Source: Segatella copri
GTDB lineage: Bacteria; Bacteroidota; Bacteroidia; Bacteroidales; Bacteroidaceae
Length of the DNA: 64,000 nucleotides
Direction of reading: 5' to 3'
Assembly (NCBI RefSeq): GCF_019127135.1
Contig: NZ_JAHOEA010000011.1
Coordinates: 1 to 64,000, forward strand
Of the stretch, positions 17,300-26,014 are shown piece after piece; position 1 is the first letter of the stretch, and each line of letters opens with the position of its first letter. The position numbers and the translations under genes are program-made. The notes under the pieces are model-generated. The model ran no database searches and was not told the DNA's origin. It saw nothing but the letters and a program-made list of their open reading frames with translations.

Positions 17300-17398
17300 T
17301 TTTATCCTGTTTTATATATTTACTGAAGTTACAGTTTACTGATATCAGAGTGCTTTATTTCTTGAGCCAAAGGGCATTATCCATTGACTCAGAGGTCT

Positions 17399-18349
17399 TT
17401 ATCCCTTGAAAAGGTCTTTGATTCCTCCGATAGAGCCCAATAGATTGGTTGCCTCGTATGGCAGATAAACCACCTTATTATCCTTACCCTGAGCCACTTC
17501 CTGCATCATGCTGATGTATTTCTGAGCCAAGAGATAGTTGGCTGGATTCGTACTCTGCCCTACAGCTTCCGTAATCTTCTGAATGGCAATAGCCTCGGCC
17601 TCAGCCTTACGGATACGGGCAGTAGCCTCACCTTCTGCATTCAAGATAGCCTGCTGTTTGGCAGCCTCAGCCTTGTTCACGATGGCAGCCTTCTCACCTT
17701 CTGAGAGCAGACGTTGCTTTTCCTTCTCACCTTCTGAAGTCAGGATGGTAGCTCGCTTGTTGCGTTCTGCCTGCATCTGCTTTTCCATCGCCTGGAGCAC
17801 ACTCTCTGGAGGTGTAATATCCTGCAACTCTACTCGGTTAACCTTGATTCCCCACTTATTGGTTGCATCATCCAAAACCGCACGGAGTTTGGTGTTAATC
17901 GTATCGCGGGAGGTAAGCGTCTGGTCAAGCTCCATCTCACCTATTATATTACGCAAGGTGGTTTGTGTCAACTTCTCTATAGCGTTTGGCAGATTATTGA
18001 TCTCATACACACTCTTGAATGGGTCTACAATCTGGAAATAGAGCAACGCATTTATCTGCATCTGGATATTATCCTTAGTGATTACATTCTGTCGGTCGAA
18101 GTCATAAACCTGTTCACGAAGGTCGATGCTGTTTGTATAAACGTATCTTCCGTTTCTCATCGCCACAATATCCTTTGCATGGTCAATGAAAGGAATGATG
18201 ACATTAATACCCGGCTTGAGCGTGGCAAAATATCGTCCGAGACGCTCTATGATTTTCGTCTCACTCTGAGGGATGATAACAATGGTTTTCTTAACCACTA
18301 CGAGTGCAAGTGCTACTAGAGCCACCAGCACATAAATTCCTATGTTCAT
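17399..18349 (-). CDS. SPFH/band 7 membrane protein (QmcA/paraslipin type)
   Basis: This is a 316-residue protein. One N-terminal transmembrane segment (about 4-22) is followed by the SPFH domain (VIIPQSETKIIERLGRYFAT, LKPGINVIIPFIDHAKDIVA, AIEKLTQTTLRNIIGEMELD) and a long Ala/Glu coiled coil (EGEATARIRKAEAEAIAIQK). Such proteins form large cage-like rings in the membrane and usually pair with NfeD. An NfeD-like gene lies just upstream in the same direction, 47 bases away, so the two form the standard NfeD-stomatin operon. The role is membrane organisation or quality control. Confidence 0.95.
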   Translation of the reverse strand: MNIGIYVLVALVALALVVVKKTIVIIPQSETKIIERLGRYFATLKPGINVIIPFIDHAKDIVAMRNGRYVYTNSIDLREQVYDFDRQNVITKDNIQMQINALLYFQIVDPFKSVYEINNLPNAIEKLTQTTLRNIIGEMELDQTLTSRDTINTKLRAVLDDATNKWGIKVNRVELQDITPPESVLQAMEKQMQAERNKRATILTSEGEKEKQRLLSEGEKAAIVNKAEAAKQQAILNAEGEATARIRKAEAEAIAIQKITEAVGQSTNPANYLLAQKYISMMQEVAQGKDNKVVYLPYEATNLLGSIGGIKDLFKG

Positions 18350-18396
18350 GATGTTTATACGATTAAGTGAATAATGTTGACTCTAAACTTTCCTAC

Positions 18397-18846
18397 TTAA
18401 ACTTTTTCTACTTTGAGGATGATAGATTCGTGACCTAAGATGCGAACCTTATCGCCTACGGCAAGCGGTTCGGCAAGATGCGGAGCTTCTGCTTTCCAAT
18501 CATCTCCATCCAGCTTCACTCTACCATATCCTCCGGCAGGAATCATCTCGGTCACTTCCCCAATCTGTCCTGCCAGCGCATCGGCATTACTGCGGCGGTC
18601 TTCCCCACCCTTATGCAGCGATTTCAGCAGATGCGGACGAACCAGCCAGATGCTAAGCATGGAGCAGATTGCCCAAACCACTACCTGCACCCAGAAAGGT
18701 GCTCCTACCAATGCCACAGGAATGCTGATGAGCGCACCAATGGCAAAACAAGTAACATAGAAATCGCCCGAAGACAACTCTAAGATGAGGCAGATGAACA
18801 TCACCGATGTCCATATCAGCCAAAGGTTATGAGATAAATACTCCAT
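18397..18846 (-). CDS. NfeD family membrane protein
   Basis: This is a 149-residue protein. Three or four hydrophobic segments fill about residues 8-75 (LIWTSVMFICLILELSSGDF, AIGALISIPVALVGAPFWVQ, VVVWAICSMLSIWLVRP). They are followed by a C-terminal OB-fold domain (ALAGQIGEVTEMIPAGGYGR, VKLDGDDWKAEAPHLAEPLA, GDKVRILGHESIILKV). This is the short NfeD1b type that partners SPFH proteins. The ATG was preferred over a TTG three codons upstream. It is first in the pair with the SPFH gene. Confidence 0.93.
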   Translation of the reverse strand: MEYLSHNLWLIWTSVMFICLILELSSGDFYVTCFAIGALISIPVALVGAPFWVQVVVWAICSMLSIWLVRPHLLKSLHKGGEDRRSNADALAGQIGEVTEMIPAGGYGRVKLDGDDWKAEAPHLAEPLAVGDKVRILGHESIILKVEKV

Positions 18847-18878
18847 ACTTAACAATTTTAGTTTGATTCTTCTAATCC

Positions 18879-19760
18879 TTATCTTCTGCGGGTTGTAGTC
18901 TTCTTTCTGGTGGTAGAAGTCTTGCCCTTAGAACCTACCTTATAAGTAGTCTGAGGTTTATAATACTTCAGTGCAGTAGGCATTTCCTTCTGCAAGGCAG
19001 CAATACGCTTGGCGTCTGAAGGGTGATCACTGAAAATATCGCTCTGATTACTGCTTGAACCCTGTGACATTCTCTTCCAGAAAGGAATGGCCTGCTGAGG
19101 ATCGTAACCTGCCATGGCTGCGAAGATAAGCCCCATGTAATCTGCCTCGGTTTCATTATCACGGGAGTACTTCAGATTGCGAAATGAGAAATACTGTCCG
19201 GCAACTGCACTTGCCACATTTCCTACACCATTACCTACTGTCTGGTTCAACACAGTTCCCAGAATGCTTGTGCCGGTTTGCTGATTCTGCTGCTTGGTGA
19301 GCTGCTCAGCACTATGCTTAGCCACAGCATGAGCTATTTCGTGGCCCAAAACGATTGCCAAACCGGTTTCATTCTGAGTATAAGGCAAAAGTCCTTCATA
19401 AACCACGATTTTACCGCCAGGCATACAGAATGCATTGGCAGACTTATCTTGTACCAGGTTGAATTCCCATGAATAATTCTTCACATCGGCTTCAAATCCA
19501 TTCTGCTTCAAATAGAGTTCAACAGCATTGGCAAGTCTCTTTCCTACCCGCTGAACCATCGCCGTATTGGCTGCATTGGTCGACTTCTTGGCAGAAGCCA
19601 TGTACTTTGTGTATTCCTGATTAGACAGACTGAGAACCTGCTCATCAGATACAGAGATGCGATGAGTGCGACCGGTCAGAGGCACCGTCTGAGTAGTGCC
19701 GCAAGATGACAGCGCCAGGGCTGCCACAACCGTCAGAACTAAAAACTTAAACTTTTTCAT
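18879..19760 (-). CDS. M48 family metallopeptidase lipoprotein
   Basis: This is a 293-residue protein. The lipoprotein signal MKKFKFLVLTVVAALALSSC has Cys20. The zincin motif HEIAH is in IVLGHEIAHAVAKHSAEQ, and the third ligand Glu is in RDNETEADYMGLIFAAMAGY. The fold corresponds to the LoiP/BepA-like M48C group, which degrade or help assemble outer-membrane proteins on the periplasmic side. The C-terminus is a basic Thr/Lys/Arg tail (GKTSTTRKKTTTRRR) not needed for catalysis. A good promoter lies upstream, and NfeD follows 33 bases downstream. Confidence 0.94.
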   Translation of the reverse strand: MKKFKFLVLTVVAALALSSCGTTQTVPLTGRTHRISVSDEQVLSLSNQEYTKYMASAKKSTNAANTAMVQRVGKRLANAVELYLKQNGFEADVKNYSWEFNLVQDKSANAFCMPGGKIVVYEGLLPYTQNETGLAIVLGHEIAHAVAKHSAEQLTKQQNQQTGTSILGTVLNQTVGNGVGNVASAVAGQYFSFRNLKYSRDNETEADYMGLIFAAMAGYDPQQAIPFWKRMSQGSSSNQSDIFSDHPSDAKRIAALQKEMPTALKYYKPQTTYKVGSKGKTSTTRKKTTTRRR

Positions 19761-19826
19761 CTTAACTTATGATATTAAATATGTTTATTCATTAAGTTTA
19801 TGTGCTGTTTAAAACATTTTTCTCTG

Positions 19827-19858
19827 CAAATATACTATTTCTTGTTGAAACCACCAAA
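19827..19858 (-). promoter_or_regulatory. Bacteroidetes promoter of the M48 peptidase gene
   Basis: Minus-strand TTTG (19855-19858), a 20-bp spacer, then TATATTTG (19827-19834). The rest of the gap up to 20068 has only a weak plus-strand AATCTTTG and no gene or clear metal-regulator operator. Confidence 0.8.
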
Positions 19859-20068
19859 AAAAAATGAGAAAAACATGAAATATAACCTAAAAATAACACA
19901 AGATAACTGACAAAAAGGGATATATAAAAAAAAGATGGCAAAAAAATAAGGGTGTGGCACAATCTTTGCAGTTTCGCAAAACCGTCAGACTGCCGGATGT
20001 CAGCTGCCCGAGAAAGCAGCATTATCAGCAGAATGAATTTAAGAAGTATAACATTAAAATATTTTAAT

Positions 20069-21373
20069 ATGAACACAAAGAAGGAAGTGCCTGTATTGCT
20101 CTTGACAGGCTACCTGGGTAGTGGAAAGACAACCCTTCTCAACAAGATTTTAGCTAACGAAAAAGGTATTAAGTTTGCCGTCATCGTCAACGATATTGGT
20201 GAAGTCAATATTGATGCAGCCCTTATAGAAAAAGGTGGCGTAGTAGGTCAGAAAGACGATTCGCTCGTTTCTCTCCAGAATGGTTGCATCTGCTGCACAT
20301 TGAAGATGGACCTGGTAGAACAGCTCAAGGAAATCGTAGACATGAAGCGTTTCGATTACATCGTCATCGAGGCTTCCGGAATCTGCGAGCCGGCTCCTAT
20401 TGCCCAGACCATCTGCTCTATCCCATCCCTCGGCCCTCAGTACATCGAGAATGGCATTCTGCGTCTCGACAGCATCGTTACCGTAGTAGATGCTTTGCGC
20501 ATGAAGGATGAATTCTCTAACGGCAGCGACCTGATGAAGAAGGAAATTGATGAGGAAGATTTGGCTTCGCTCGTCATCCAGCAGATTGAGTTCTGCAACA
20601 TCATTCTCCTGAACAAAGCAGCTGAGGTTGAGCCTAAGGAGCTGGAGCACCTGAAGCAGATTATCCGCGCCATCCAGCCTAAGGCAGAAATCTTTGAATG
20701 CAACTATGGTGACGTTGACTTGAATCTGATTGTCAACACTAAGAAGTTTGATTGGGAAACCGTATCCACTTCAGCCGGTTGGATTCAGGAGATTGAATCA
20801 GAAAGAAACGAAGAGCATGAAGAAGATGATGATGAAGACGAACATGAACATCATCACCATCATCACGATCATGACGAGGAAGAGGAACATGAGCATCATC
20901 ACCATGACCACGATGAGCATGACCATGATGAGCATGAGCATCATCATCACCATCATCATCACCACGATCATGACCATGATCATGAAGGCGGAGAAGTTGA
21001 GGAATACGGAATCGGTACATTTGTCTACTACCGCCGCAAACCTTTCGACCTGGGCCTCTTCGATGATTTCGTAGCAAGAAAATGGCCTAGAGACGTGGTT
21101 CGCGCCAAGGGAATCTGCTATTTTGATGATGAACGGGATATGTGCTACGTGTTCGAGCAGGCTGGCAAACAGAAGACTGTGAAGCAGGCTGGTCAATGGC
21201 TGGCAACCATGCCGAAAGACGAACTCGCCCAGGTATTGATGAACAACCCACAGCTGCAGAAGGAATGGGATCAGGAATTGGGCGACCGCATGATAAAAAT
21301 CGTATTCATCGGTCAGCATATCAAGGAGCAGAAAGATGCTATTATTGCTGAACTCGACAAATGTCTGGCATAA
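20069..21373 (+). CDS. CobW/COG0523 family GTPase with long His-rich metal-binding segment
   Basis: This is a 434-residue G3E P-loop GTPase of the metallochaperone family. The start is set by NTKKEVPVLLLTGYLGSGKT, with Walker A GYLGSGKTT at 14-22; an upstream extension is not protein-like. The metal motif GCICC lies at 72-76 (Cys73, Cys75, Cys76), and the base-recognition NKAAEVEPKE is seen. Between about residues 245 and 308 there is an acidic, His-rich tract (runs of six and nine His). The CobW C-terminal domain follows (GTFVYYRRKPFDLGLFDDFV). I infer zinc or nickel delivery or storage. No Zur-type operator was recognised. Confidence 0.92.
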   Translation: MNTKKEVPVLLLTGYLGSGKTTLLNKILANEKGIKFAVIVNDIGEVNIDAALIEKGGVVGQKDDSLVSLQNGCICCTLKMDLVEQLKEIVDMKRFDYIVIEASGICEPAPIAQTICSIPSLGPQYIENGILRLDSIVTVVDALRMKDEFSNGSDLMKKEIDEEDLASLVIQQIEFCNIILLNKAAEVEPKELEHLKQIIRAIQPKAEIFECNYGDVDLNLIVNTKKFDWETVSTSAGWIQEIESERNEEHEEDDDEDEHEHHHHHHDHDEEEEHEHHHHDHDEHDHDEHEHHHHHHHHHDHDHDHEGGEVEEYGIGTFVYYRRKPFDLGLFDDFVARKWPRDVVRAKGICYFDDERDMCYVFEQAGKQKTVKQAGQWLATMPKDELAQVLMNNPQLQKEWDQELGDRMIKIVFIGQHIKEQKDAIIAELDKCLA

Positions 21374-21500
21374 AACAGATTAAAGAAGTAGACAAGCAGA
21401 ACAGAAGTTTATCTTCAGAACAAATATTGCTGAATCTAATTCTGCCCAGTTCTTAGCAAAAAGCAAAGGGGAAAATAGCTCAAAATGAGCAGAAAACACG

Positions 21501-21551
21501 AAAAACGGAGGAAAACGAACAAAAAAGTGAAGTTTTTCCTCCGTTTTTTAG
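21501..21551 (+). terminator. intrinsic terminator of the CobW-like gene
   Basis: AAAACGGAGGAAAA pairs with TTTTTCCTCCGTTTT across an A-rich loop, followed by TTTTTTAG. Confidence 0.8.
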
Positions 21552-21610
21552 TTTAATTCGTTTTTTTTTGTTAATTTTGCACCCAAATAATAAAAGCGTA
21601 ATTAATTAAT

Positions 21611-22141
21611 ATGAAGACAAACTTCAGACAGGCGTATATTAAGGACTTTGCTGCTTGCTGGAAAGTCATCGACCAAGCTCGCCAAAGTATGATAGAATCG
21701 GGACGTCATCAATGGACTGAGGAATATCCATCTGAAAAAGACATCAGAAAAGACATAGAGAATGGCAACGCCTTCGTTCTAACTGTAAACGAAGAGGTGG
21801 TTGTCTATGGAGCAGTCATATTGAATGGTGAACCCAAATATAAGAAATTAGTAGGCAACTGGATTACCGATGGCGATTATTATGTAATACATCGCTTTGC
21901 CACGTTGCCTAGTTTCCAGCGTGAAGGTTTAGCGCGTATTTTCATCAGTAAGGTGAACAGCATGTGCGAGGTTGAAAAAATACCTAGCATCAAGGTTGAC
22001 ACCAACTTTGACAACACGCCGATGATCAACCTTCTGTCTTCGATGGGTTTCTGCATCTGCGGACGTGTAAACTATGGAGGAAACAGAGGCCAGCGTTTTG
22101 CCTTCGAAAAGCTCTCCATAGCCATGGAACCAGAATCATAA
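21611..22141 (+). CDS. GNAT family N-acetyltransferase
   Basis: This is a 176-residue single-domain acetyltransferase. The acetyl-CoA loop region reads YYVIHRFATLPSFQREGLAR (equivalent to the Q/RxxGxG/A motif) and the last part NFDNTPMINLLSSMGFCICG is the family's bulge. Residues 1-45 (FAACWKVIDQARQSMIESGR, then HQWTEEYPSEKDI) resemble the group that acts on small molecules or antibiotics, but the substrate is unknown. A TAATTTTG -7 box lies 32 bases upstream. ligA follows 53 bases downstream and may be co-transcribed. Confidence 0.9.
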   Translation: MKTNFRQAYIKDFAACWKVIDQARQSMIESGRHQWTEEYPSEKDIRKDIENGNAFVLTVNEEVVVYGAVILNGEPKYKKLVGNWITDGDYYVIHRFATLPSFQREGLARIFISKVNSMCEVEKIPSIKVDTNFDNTPMINLLSSMGFCICGRVNYGGNRGQRFAFEKLSIAMEPES

Positions 22142-22194
22142 TTCTCTGACCATCGAAAAACACAACATTTGATTAACACCCTCAAATATATATT

Positions 22195-24177
22195 ATGGAA
22201 GAGAAACTATTGCAGATGAAGAACTTGGTTGAAAGACTCAACCAAGCTTCAGATAGTTATTATAACGGAAAAGGCGAACTCATGACCGACTATGAGTGGG
22301 ACGCCCTTTTCGACCAGCTCAAGAGATTGGAAGAGGAAACAGGCGAAATTCTGCCCGACTCCCCTACTAATCGCGTGTCAGAAGATTCTATCGTAGGAAA
22401 GAAAGAGGAACATGAATTTGCTGCCCTCTCTCTGGCAAAGACCAAACAGGTAAGTGATCTTGTAAAATGGGCAGAAGACCGCCCTATCTGGATTTCATGG
22501 AAACTGGACGGACTTACCCTCGTAGTAACCTATGACGGCGGAAAACTTACCAAGATTGTTACCCGCGGAAACGGACACATCGGCACCAACATTACCCACT
22601 TGGCTCCAGCCATTTCAGGCATTCCTGCTACCATTTCAGAAAAAGGACATCTTGTAGTAAGAGGAGAAGCTGTTATTTCGTATGCTGATTTCGAACAGTT
22701 CATCATCGAAAGCGAAGGCGATTACGCCAATCCACGAAACCTCGCTTCAGGCTCACTCACACTGAAGGATATTGAAGAGGTGAAGCAGCGCCACATCCAG
22801 TGGATTCCATTCACCCTGGTTTATACTGAGCGGGAGATTACCTCATGGGGCGAACGCATGCAGATGCTGAAAGACCTGGGGATGAATCCTGTAGAACGTG
22901 AGCGTATTGACCACCCTACCACAGAAAACATCCAGCAGGAAATAGACAAGTTTACGGAGAAGGTGACAAGCAAGAAGAATCCTTTCCCGGTAGACGGACT
23001 GGTGATTTGCTACGATGATACGGTTTATGCAGCTACCGGTTCGGTTACAGGCCACCACGCTACGAGGGCAGGATTTGCCTTTAAATGGCAAGACGAGCAT
23101 GCAGAGACAGAACTCGACCACATCGAATGGTCGTGCGCAGCCAGCACCATTACGCCTGTAGCGGTGTTCAAACCGGTAGAATTGGAAGGAACCACCGTGC
23201 AGCGCGCCTCGCTCTGCAATGTAAGCGAATGCGAGCGTCTGGGCATTGGCGACAAGGGAACCAGACTGCAGGTTATCAAGGCCAACAAGATTATCCCGAA
23301 GGTAATCAATATTACAGAGGTTGTGGGTAGTTTTGTCATTCCCGCCGAATGTCCGGTCTGCCATGCGCCAGCTGTAGTGCGCGAGAGCGAGAGCGGCACC
23401 AAGACTCTCCATTGCACCAATGCAGCCTGCCCTGCCAAACAGCTCAAGAAATTTGCCCGCTTCGTCAGCAAGGAAGGAATCAATATTGATGGAATCTCAG
23501 AACAGACTGTCTGGAAATTCATCAATCATGGTTTTATCAGGGAATATGCTGATTTCTACAAACTGAAGAATTATGCGTTCGAGATTTCCTGTTTCGAAGG
23601 ATTTGGCAAGAAGAGCGTAAGCAATCTTCTGGAGAGTGTAGAGAAAAGCCGCCATACTGATGGCCGTCATCTGCTCTACGCCTTGAATATTCCGCTCTGC
23701 GGCGGCGATGTAGCTAAAAAACTGCTCAGCCGTTACAAGGTGAAGGAGCTGATAGAGACAGCTCGTCTGAGCATGTTTGATGATGAGTTTGCAAGCATCG
23801 ATGGCATTGGACCGGAAAAGAGTGCCAAGTTTATCGCCTGGTTCAAGGACGATATTCATTTCCAGCATGTGCAGCATCTGTTGTCCGAGCTGATTATCGA
23901 GGAACAGGAGCCTGTAGAAACGGGAAGCAAATGCCAGGGACTGACTTTCGTCGTAACGGGAGATGTGCATCATTACAAGAACCGCAACGAGCTGAAAGCT
24001 TATATTGAAAGCCAGGGCGGCAAGGTTACGGGAAGTGTGAGCAAGAGCACTAACTTCCTGATTAACAACGATGCTGCTTCGCAGAGTTCGAAGAACAAGA
24101 AAGCCCATGAACTCAATATTCCGATTATCACAGAGGATGAGTTCATTGAAAAGTTTCAGGAGCAAGCAAGCGAATAA
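22195..24177 (+). CDS. ligA: NAD-dependent DNA ligase (divergent LigA)
   Basis: This is a 660-residue enzyme that seals nicks using NAD+. Domains in order are: Ia (1-65, YYNGKGELMTDYEWDALFDQ), adenylation with Lys103 in ISWKLDGLTLV, OB fold (AFKWQDEHAETELDHIEWSC), four-Cys zinc finger (CPVCHAPAV ... CTNAACPAKQ, about 385-412), HhH region and C-terminal BRCT (SKCQGLTFVVTGDVHHYKNR). Several normally invariant stretches differ: HALPMLSL is HEFAALSL and ANPRNAAAGSLRQ is ANPRNLASGSLTL. It may therefore be a second, specialised ligase rather than the main replicative one. The catalytic Lys and Zn ligands are intact. Confidence 0.93.
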   Translation: MEEKLLQMKNLVERLNQASDSYYNGKGELMTDYEWDALFDQLKRLEEETGEILPDSPTNRVSEDSIVGKKEEHEFAALSLAKTKQVSDLVKWAEDRPIWISWKLDGLTLVVTYDGGKLTKIVTRGNGHIGTNITHLAPAISGIPATISEKGHLVVRGEAVISYADFEQFIIESEGDYANPRNLASGSLTLKDIEEVKQRHIQWIPFTLVYTEREITSWGERMQMLKDLGMNPVERERIDHPTTENIQQEIDKFTEKVTSKKNPFPVDGLVICYDDTVYAATGSVTGHHATRAGFAFKWQDEHAETELDHIEWSCAASTITPVAVFKPVELEGTTVQRASLCNVSECERLGIGDKGTRLQVIKANKIIPKVINITEVVGSFVIPAECPVCHAPAVVRESESGTKTLHCTNAACPAKQLKKFARFVSKEGINIDGISEQTVWKFINHGFIREYADFYKLKNYAFEISCFEGFGKKSVSNLLESVEKSRHTDGRHLLYALNIPLCGGDVAKKLLSRYKVKELIETARLSMFDDEFASIDGIGPEKSAKFIAWFKDDIHFQHVQHLLSELIIEEQEPVETGSKCQGLTFVVTGDVHHYKNRNELKAYIESQGGKVTGSVSKSTNFLINNDAASQSSKNKKAHELNIPIITEDEFIEKFQEQASE

Positions 24178-24191
24178 AACAAAATAGAAAA

Positions 24192-24236
24192 AGCGAAAGC
24201 CAGATTCCGGAATACGGATTTGGCTTTCGCTTTTTA
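24192..24236. terminator. intrinsic terminator between ligA and serpin
   Basis: GCGAAAGCCA pairs with TGGCTTTCGC and is followed by TTTTT; A-runs on the left could let it serve both convergent genes. Confidence 0.8.
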
Positions 24237-24265
24237 CTGTTTAAGAACCTGCAAATTCTCTGTTA

Positions 24266-25558
24266 TTATTCTCCCAGGAACTGACCCATGAAGAGAATGG
24301 CGCCACTGTTACGTTCTGTAATGAAATAAACGAATGGGCGGTTGGCATGAAATTCTACACGCTTCATCTCGTTAGGACCCAGTGAGGTCAGCATCACAGC
24401 AGCTGTTACGGCAGCAGCCTTGGTTCCACGCTCGCTTACCTCAATCTTTGCCTTCTGCAACATCTTCGATACGTAGAAGCTGCCATTGGCAAAACGGCTG
24501 AAATCTGCCGTGCCTGGCTGGAAGATGCTTGGAGCTCCCAATTTACTGATAATCTGATTAAGCGACAGATCCATCTCGGTAGTGAACTTAGGGAATTTCA
24601 AATCCACCTGGCAACGGTCCATGTCATTACTCAACTTCTGAAGTTTATCAGCATCCATCTCCTTCATCACCTCGCTGATGCTCTTGCCAGACTTAGGAAG
24701 AAGAACGGTCATCTGATAACTTCCATTTCCGTATGGCAGCTCTACAGCCTGCAACATATCATTTTCAGTATAGGCAAACTTCTTGTTCAGGTGCATCATG
24801 TTCACCTTCTTAATATCGCGGGTGTAACCGCTGAAGTTCTCGAGGCGGGTATTCTTCGCATCAAACTTCTCCTGCCAGATTCCATTAAAATAAATAGCAT
24901 TCAGGAGGTAAGAAACGGCTGCAGGGTCTACCTGGTCGATGATGCTAGGAATCATGCCTTTAGTCTGCTTCTTGCACCAGTCATTAATGTGGGCGGCAGA
25001 TTTAGAATTGGTAAAGTCCATGCTCTCAACGCCAGCCTGATAAGAATCGGCTACGGTACGAGCGAAATCGCTGTTCAATCTGAAATTCTTGTTGATAGCG
25101 ATAAAGTTGGCAATGTTTACGGTTGTCTGCTTGTCAAGTTTGCCAGCCGAAAGCATCAGCGCCTTATAACAGTCATTGAGCTCCTTCACGCTCACGCCCT
25201 CGCAACCGATTGCCTTCAGAATTTCCTGCTGTGTCTTGCCATCAGCACCATTCGCAAGCATTCCCATCAGATAGGCGATGCTCATTGGCGAAACCACCTC
25301 AGAATCCATACCACTGATTTGCTGATAAAGTCTGAAAGCAAAATCGTTGTTCTTCTTCACAATGTTCTGCTGAGCCTCTGAGAGGACAAGATAGCCCTCG
25401 TCCATTTCCTCATCTGCTGACGGACGGGCAGCCTCTGCCTCCGTTATCTTCTCAGCCTTTGTTGCGTTCTCATTCTGTGTATTCTTGCTAGTGCTGCAAG
25501 AAGTCATTGCCATTGCAGCTGAAGCTAAAATAGCTGCACTAAATACTTTCTTATACAT
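24266..25558 (-). CDS. serpin family lipoprotein
   Basis: This is a 430-residue protein. A lipoprotein signal (MYKKVFSAAILASAAMAMTS, Cys21) is followed by a Lys/Glu linker and a full serpin fold. Core motifs are VVSPMSIAYLMGMLANGADG, LLNAIYFNGIWQEKFDAKNT, VELPYGNGSYQMTVLLPKSG and the C-terminal HANRPFVYFITERNSGAILF. The reactive-centre hinge GTKAAAVTAAVM (about 378-389) has the small residues needed for loop insertion, which predicts an inhibitor rather than a non-inhibitory serpin. Anchored at the cell surface, it could block host or competitor serine or cysteine proteases. Target specificity cannot be read. Confidence 0.94.
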   Translation of the reverse strand: MYKKVFSAAILASAAMAMTSCSTSKNTQNENATKAEKITEAEAARPSADEEMDEGYLVLSEAQQNIVKKNNDFAFRLYQQISGMDSEVVSPMSIAYLMGMLANGADGKTQQEILKAIGCEGVSVKELNDCYKALMLSAGKLDKQTTVNIANFIAINKNFRLNSDFARTVADSYQAGVESMDFTNSKSAAHINDWCKKQTKGMIPSIIDQVDPAAVSYLLNAIYFNGIWQEKFDAKNTRLENFSGYTRDIKKVNMMHLNKKFAYTENDMLQAVELPYGNGSYQMTVLLPKSGKSISEVMKEMDADKLQKLSNDMDRCQVDLKFPKFTTEMDLSLNQIISKLGAPSIFQPGTADFSRFANGSFYVSKMLQKAKIEVSERGTKAAAVTAAVMLTSLGPNEMKRVEFHANRPFVYFITERNSGAILFMGQFLGE

Positions 25559-25675
25559 ATTTCTCTAATTTATTTGTTCATTTTAATGACTCAACGCTCC
25601 TGACCCCAAAGGGACTGTTCCTCTTTAAAAGGCAGTTCCCGAATCGGAATCTGAATCGTGAGTTCTGAAGATAAA

Positions 25676-25717
25676 ATGAAAAATCGGCTAATCCTTGCAC
25701 GGGAAAAGCCGATTTTA
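25676..25717 (-). terminator. intrinsic terminator facing the minus strand
   Basis: AAAATCGGCT pairs with AGCCGATTTT, followed on the minus strand by TTTTCATTTTA. With repeat copy C in between, it is probably the terminator of the PBP1A gene. Confidence 0.6.
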
Positions 25718-25750
25718 CTATTTCTTAACAAAAAAATCAATGTTCTATGC

Positions 25751-25996
25751 TGAACTTTCGCATGTGGTTCAAGTACGGGCTGAAGGCCCAAAAGCTCCTA
25801 GCCCAGGGCATCGCCCTGGGTATAGTGGCAATCAGCAAGGCGCCCTGTAAGGGCAAAAGCTTTGTATATTTCCAGGTATTTGAAAGCTTTTGCCCTTACA
25901 GGGCGACAGGTTTGCGTCCATAAACACCCAGGGCGATGCCCTGGGCTAGGAGCTTCTGCCCTTTCAGGGCGTGTGGGGCTTACTTGCGAAACTTGA
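25751..25996. repeat. full copy C of the ~247-bp palindromic repeat
   Basis: It has the same orientation and nearly the same sequence as copy B: TGAACTTTCGCATGTGGTTC at the left, ACTTGCGAAACTTGA at the right. It shows the same nested GGGC/GCCC hairpins and a divergent centre (TTTGTATATTTCCAGGTATT). It lies between the serpin and PBP1A genes. Confidence 0.9.
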
Positions 25997-26014
25997 GTAA
26001 ACTATAAACTAAAT

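Noticed and set aside
19860..20068. Cobalamin riboswitch before the CobW-like gene
   Set aside because: No B12-box or usual conserved core could be identified.
20739..21319. Two long antisense frames rich in Arg/His/Asp or Met/Val opposite the CobW gene
   Set aside because: They are the reverse reading of the GAC/CAT-rich His tract of the real gene.
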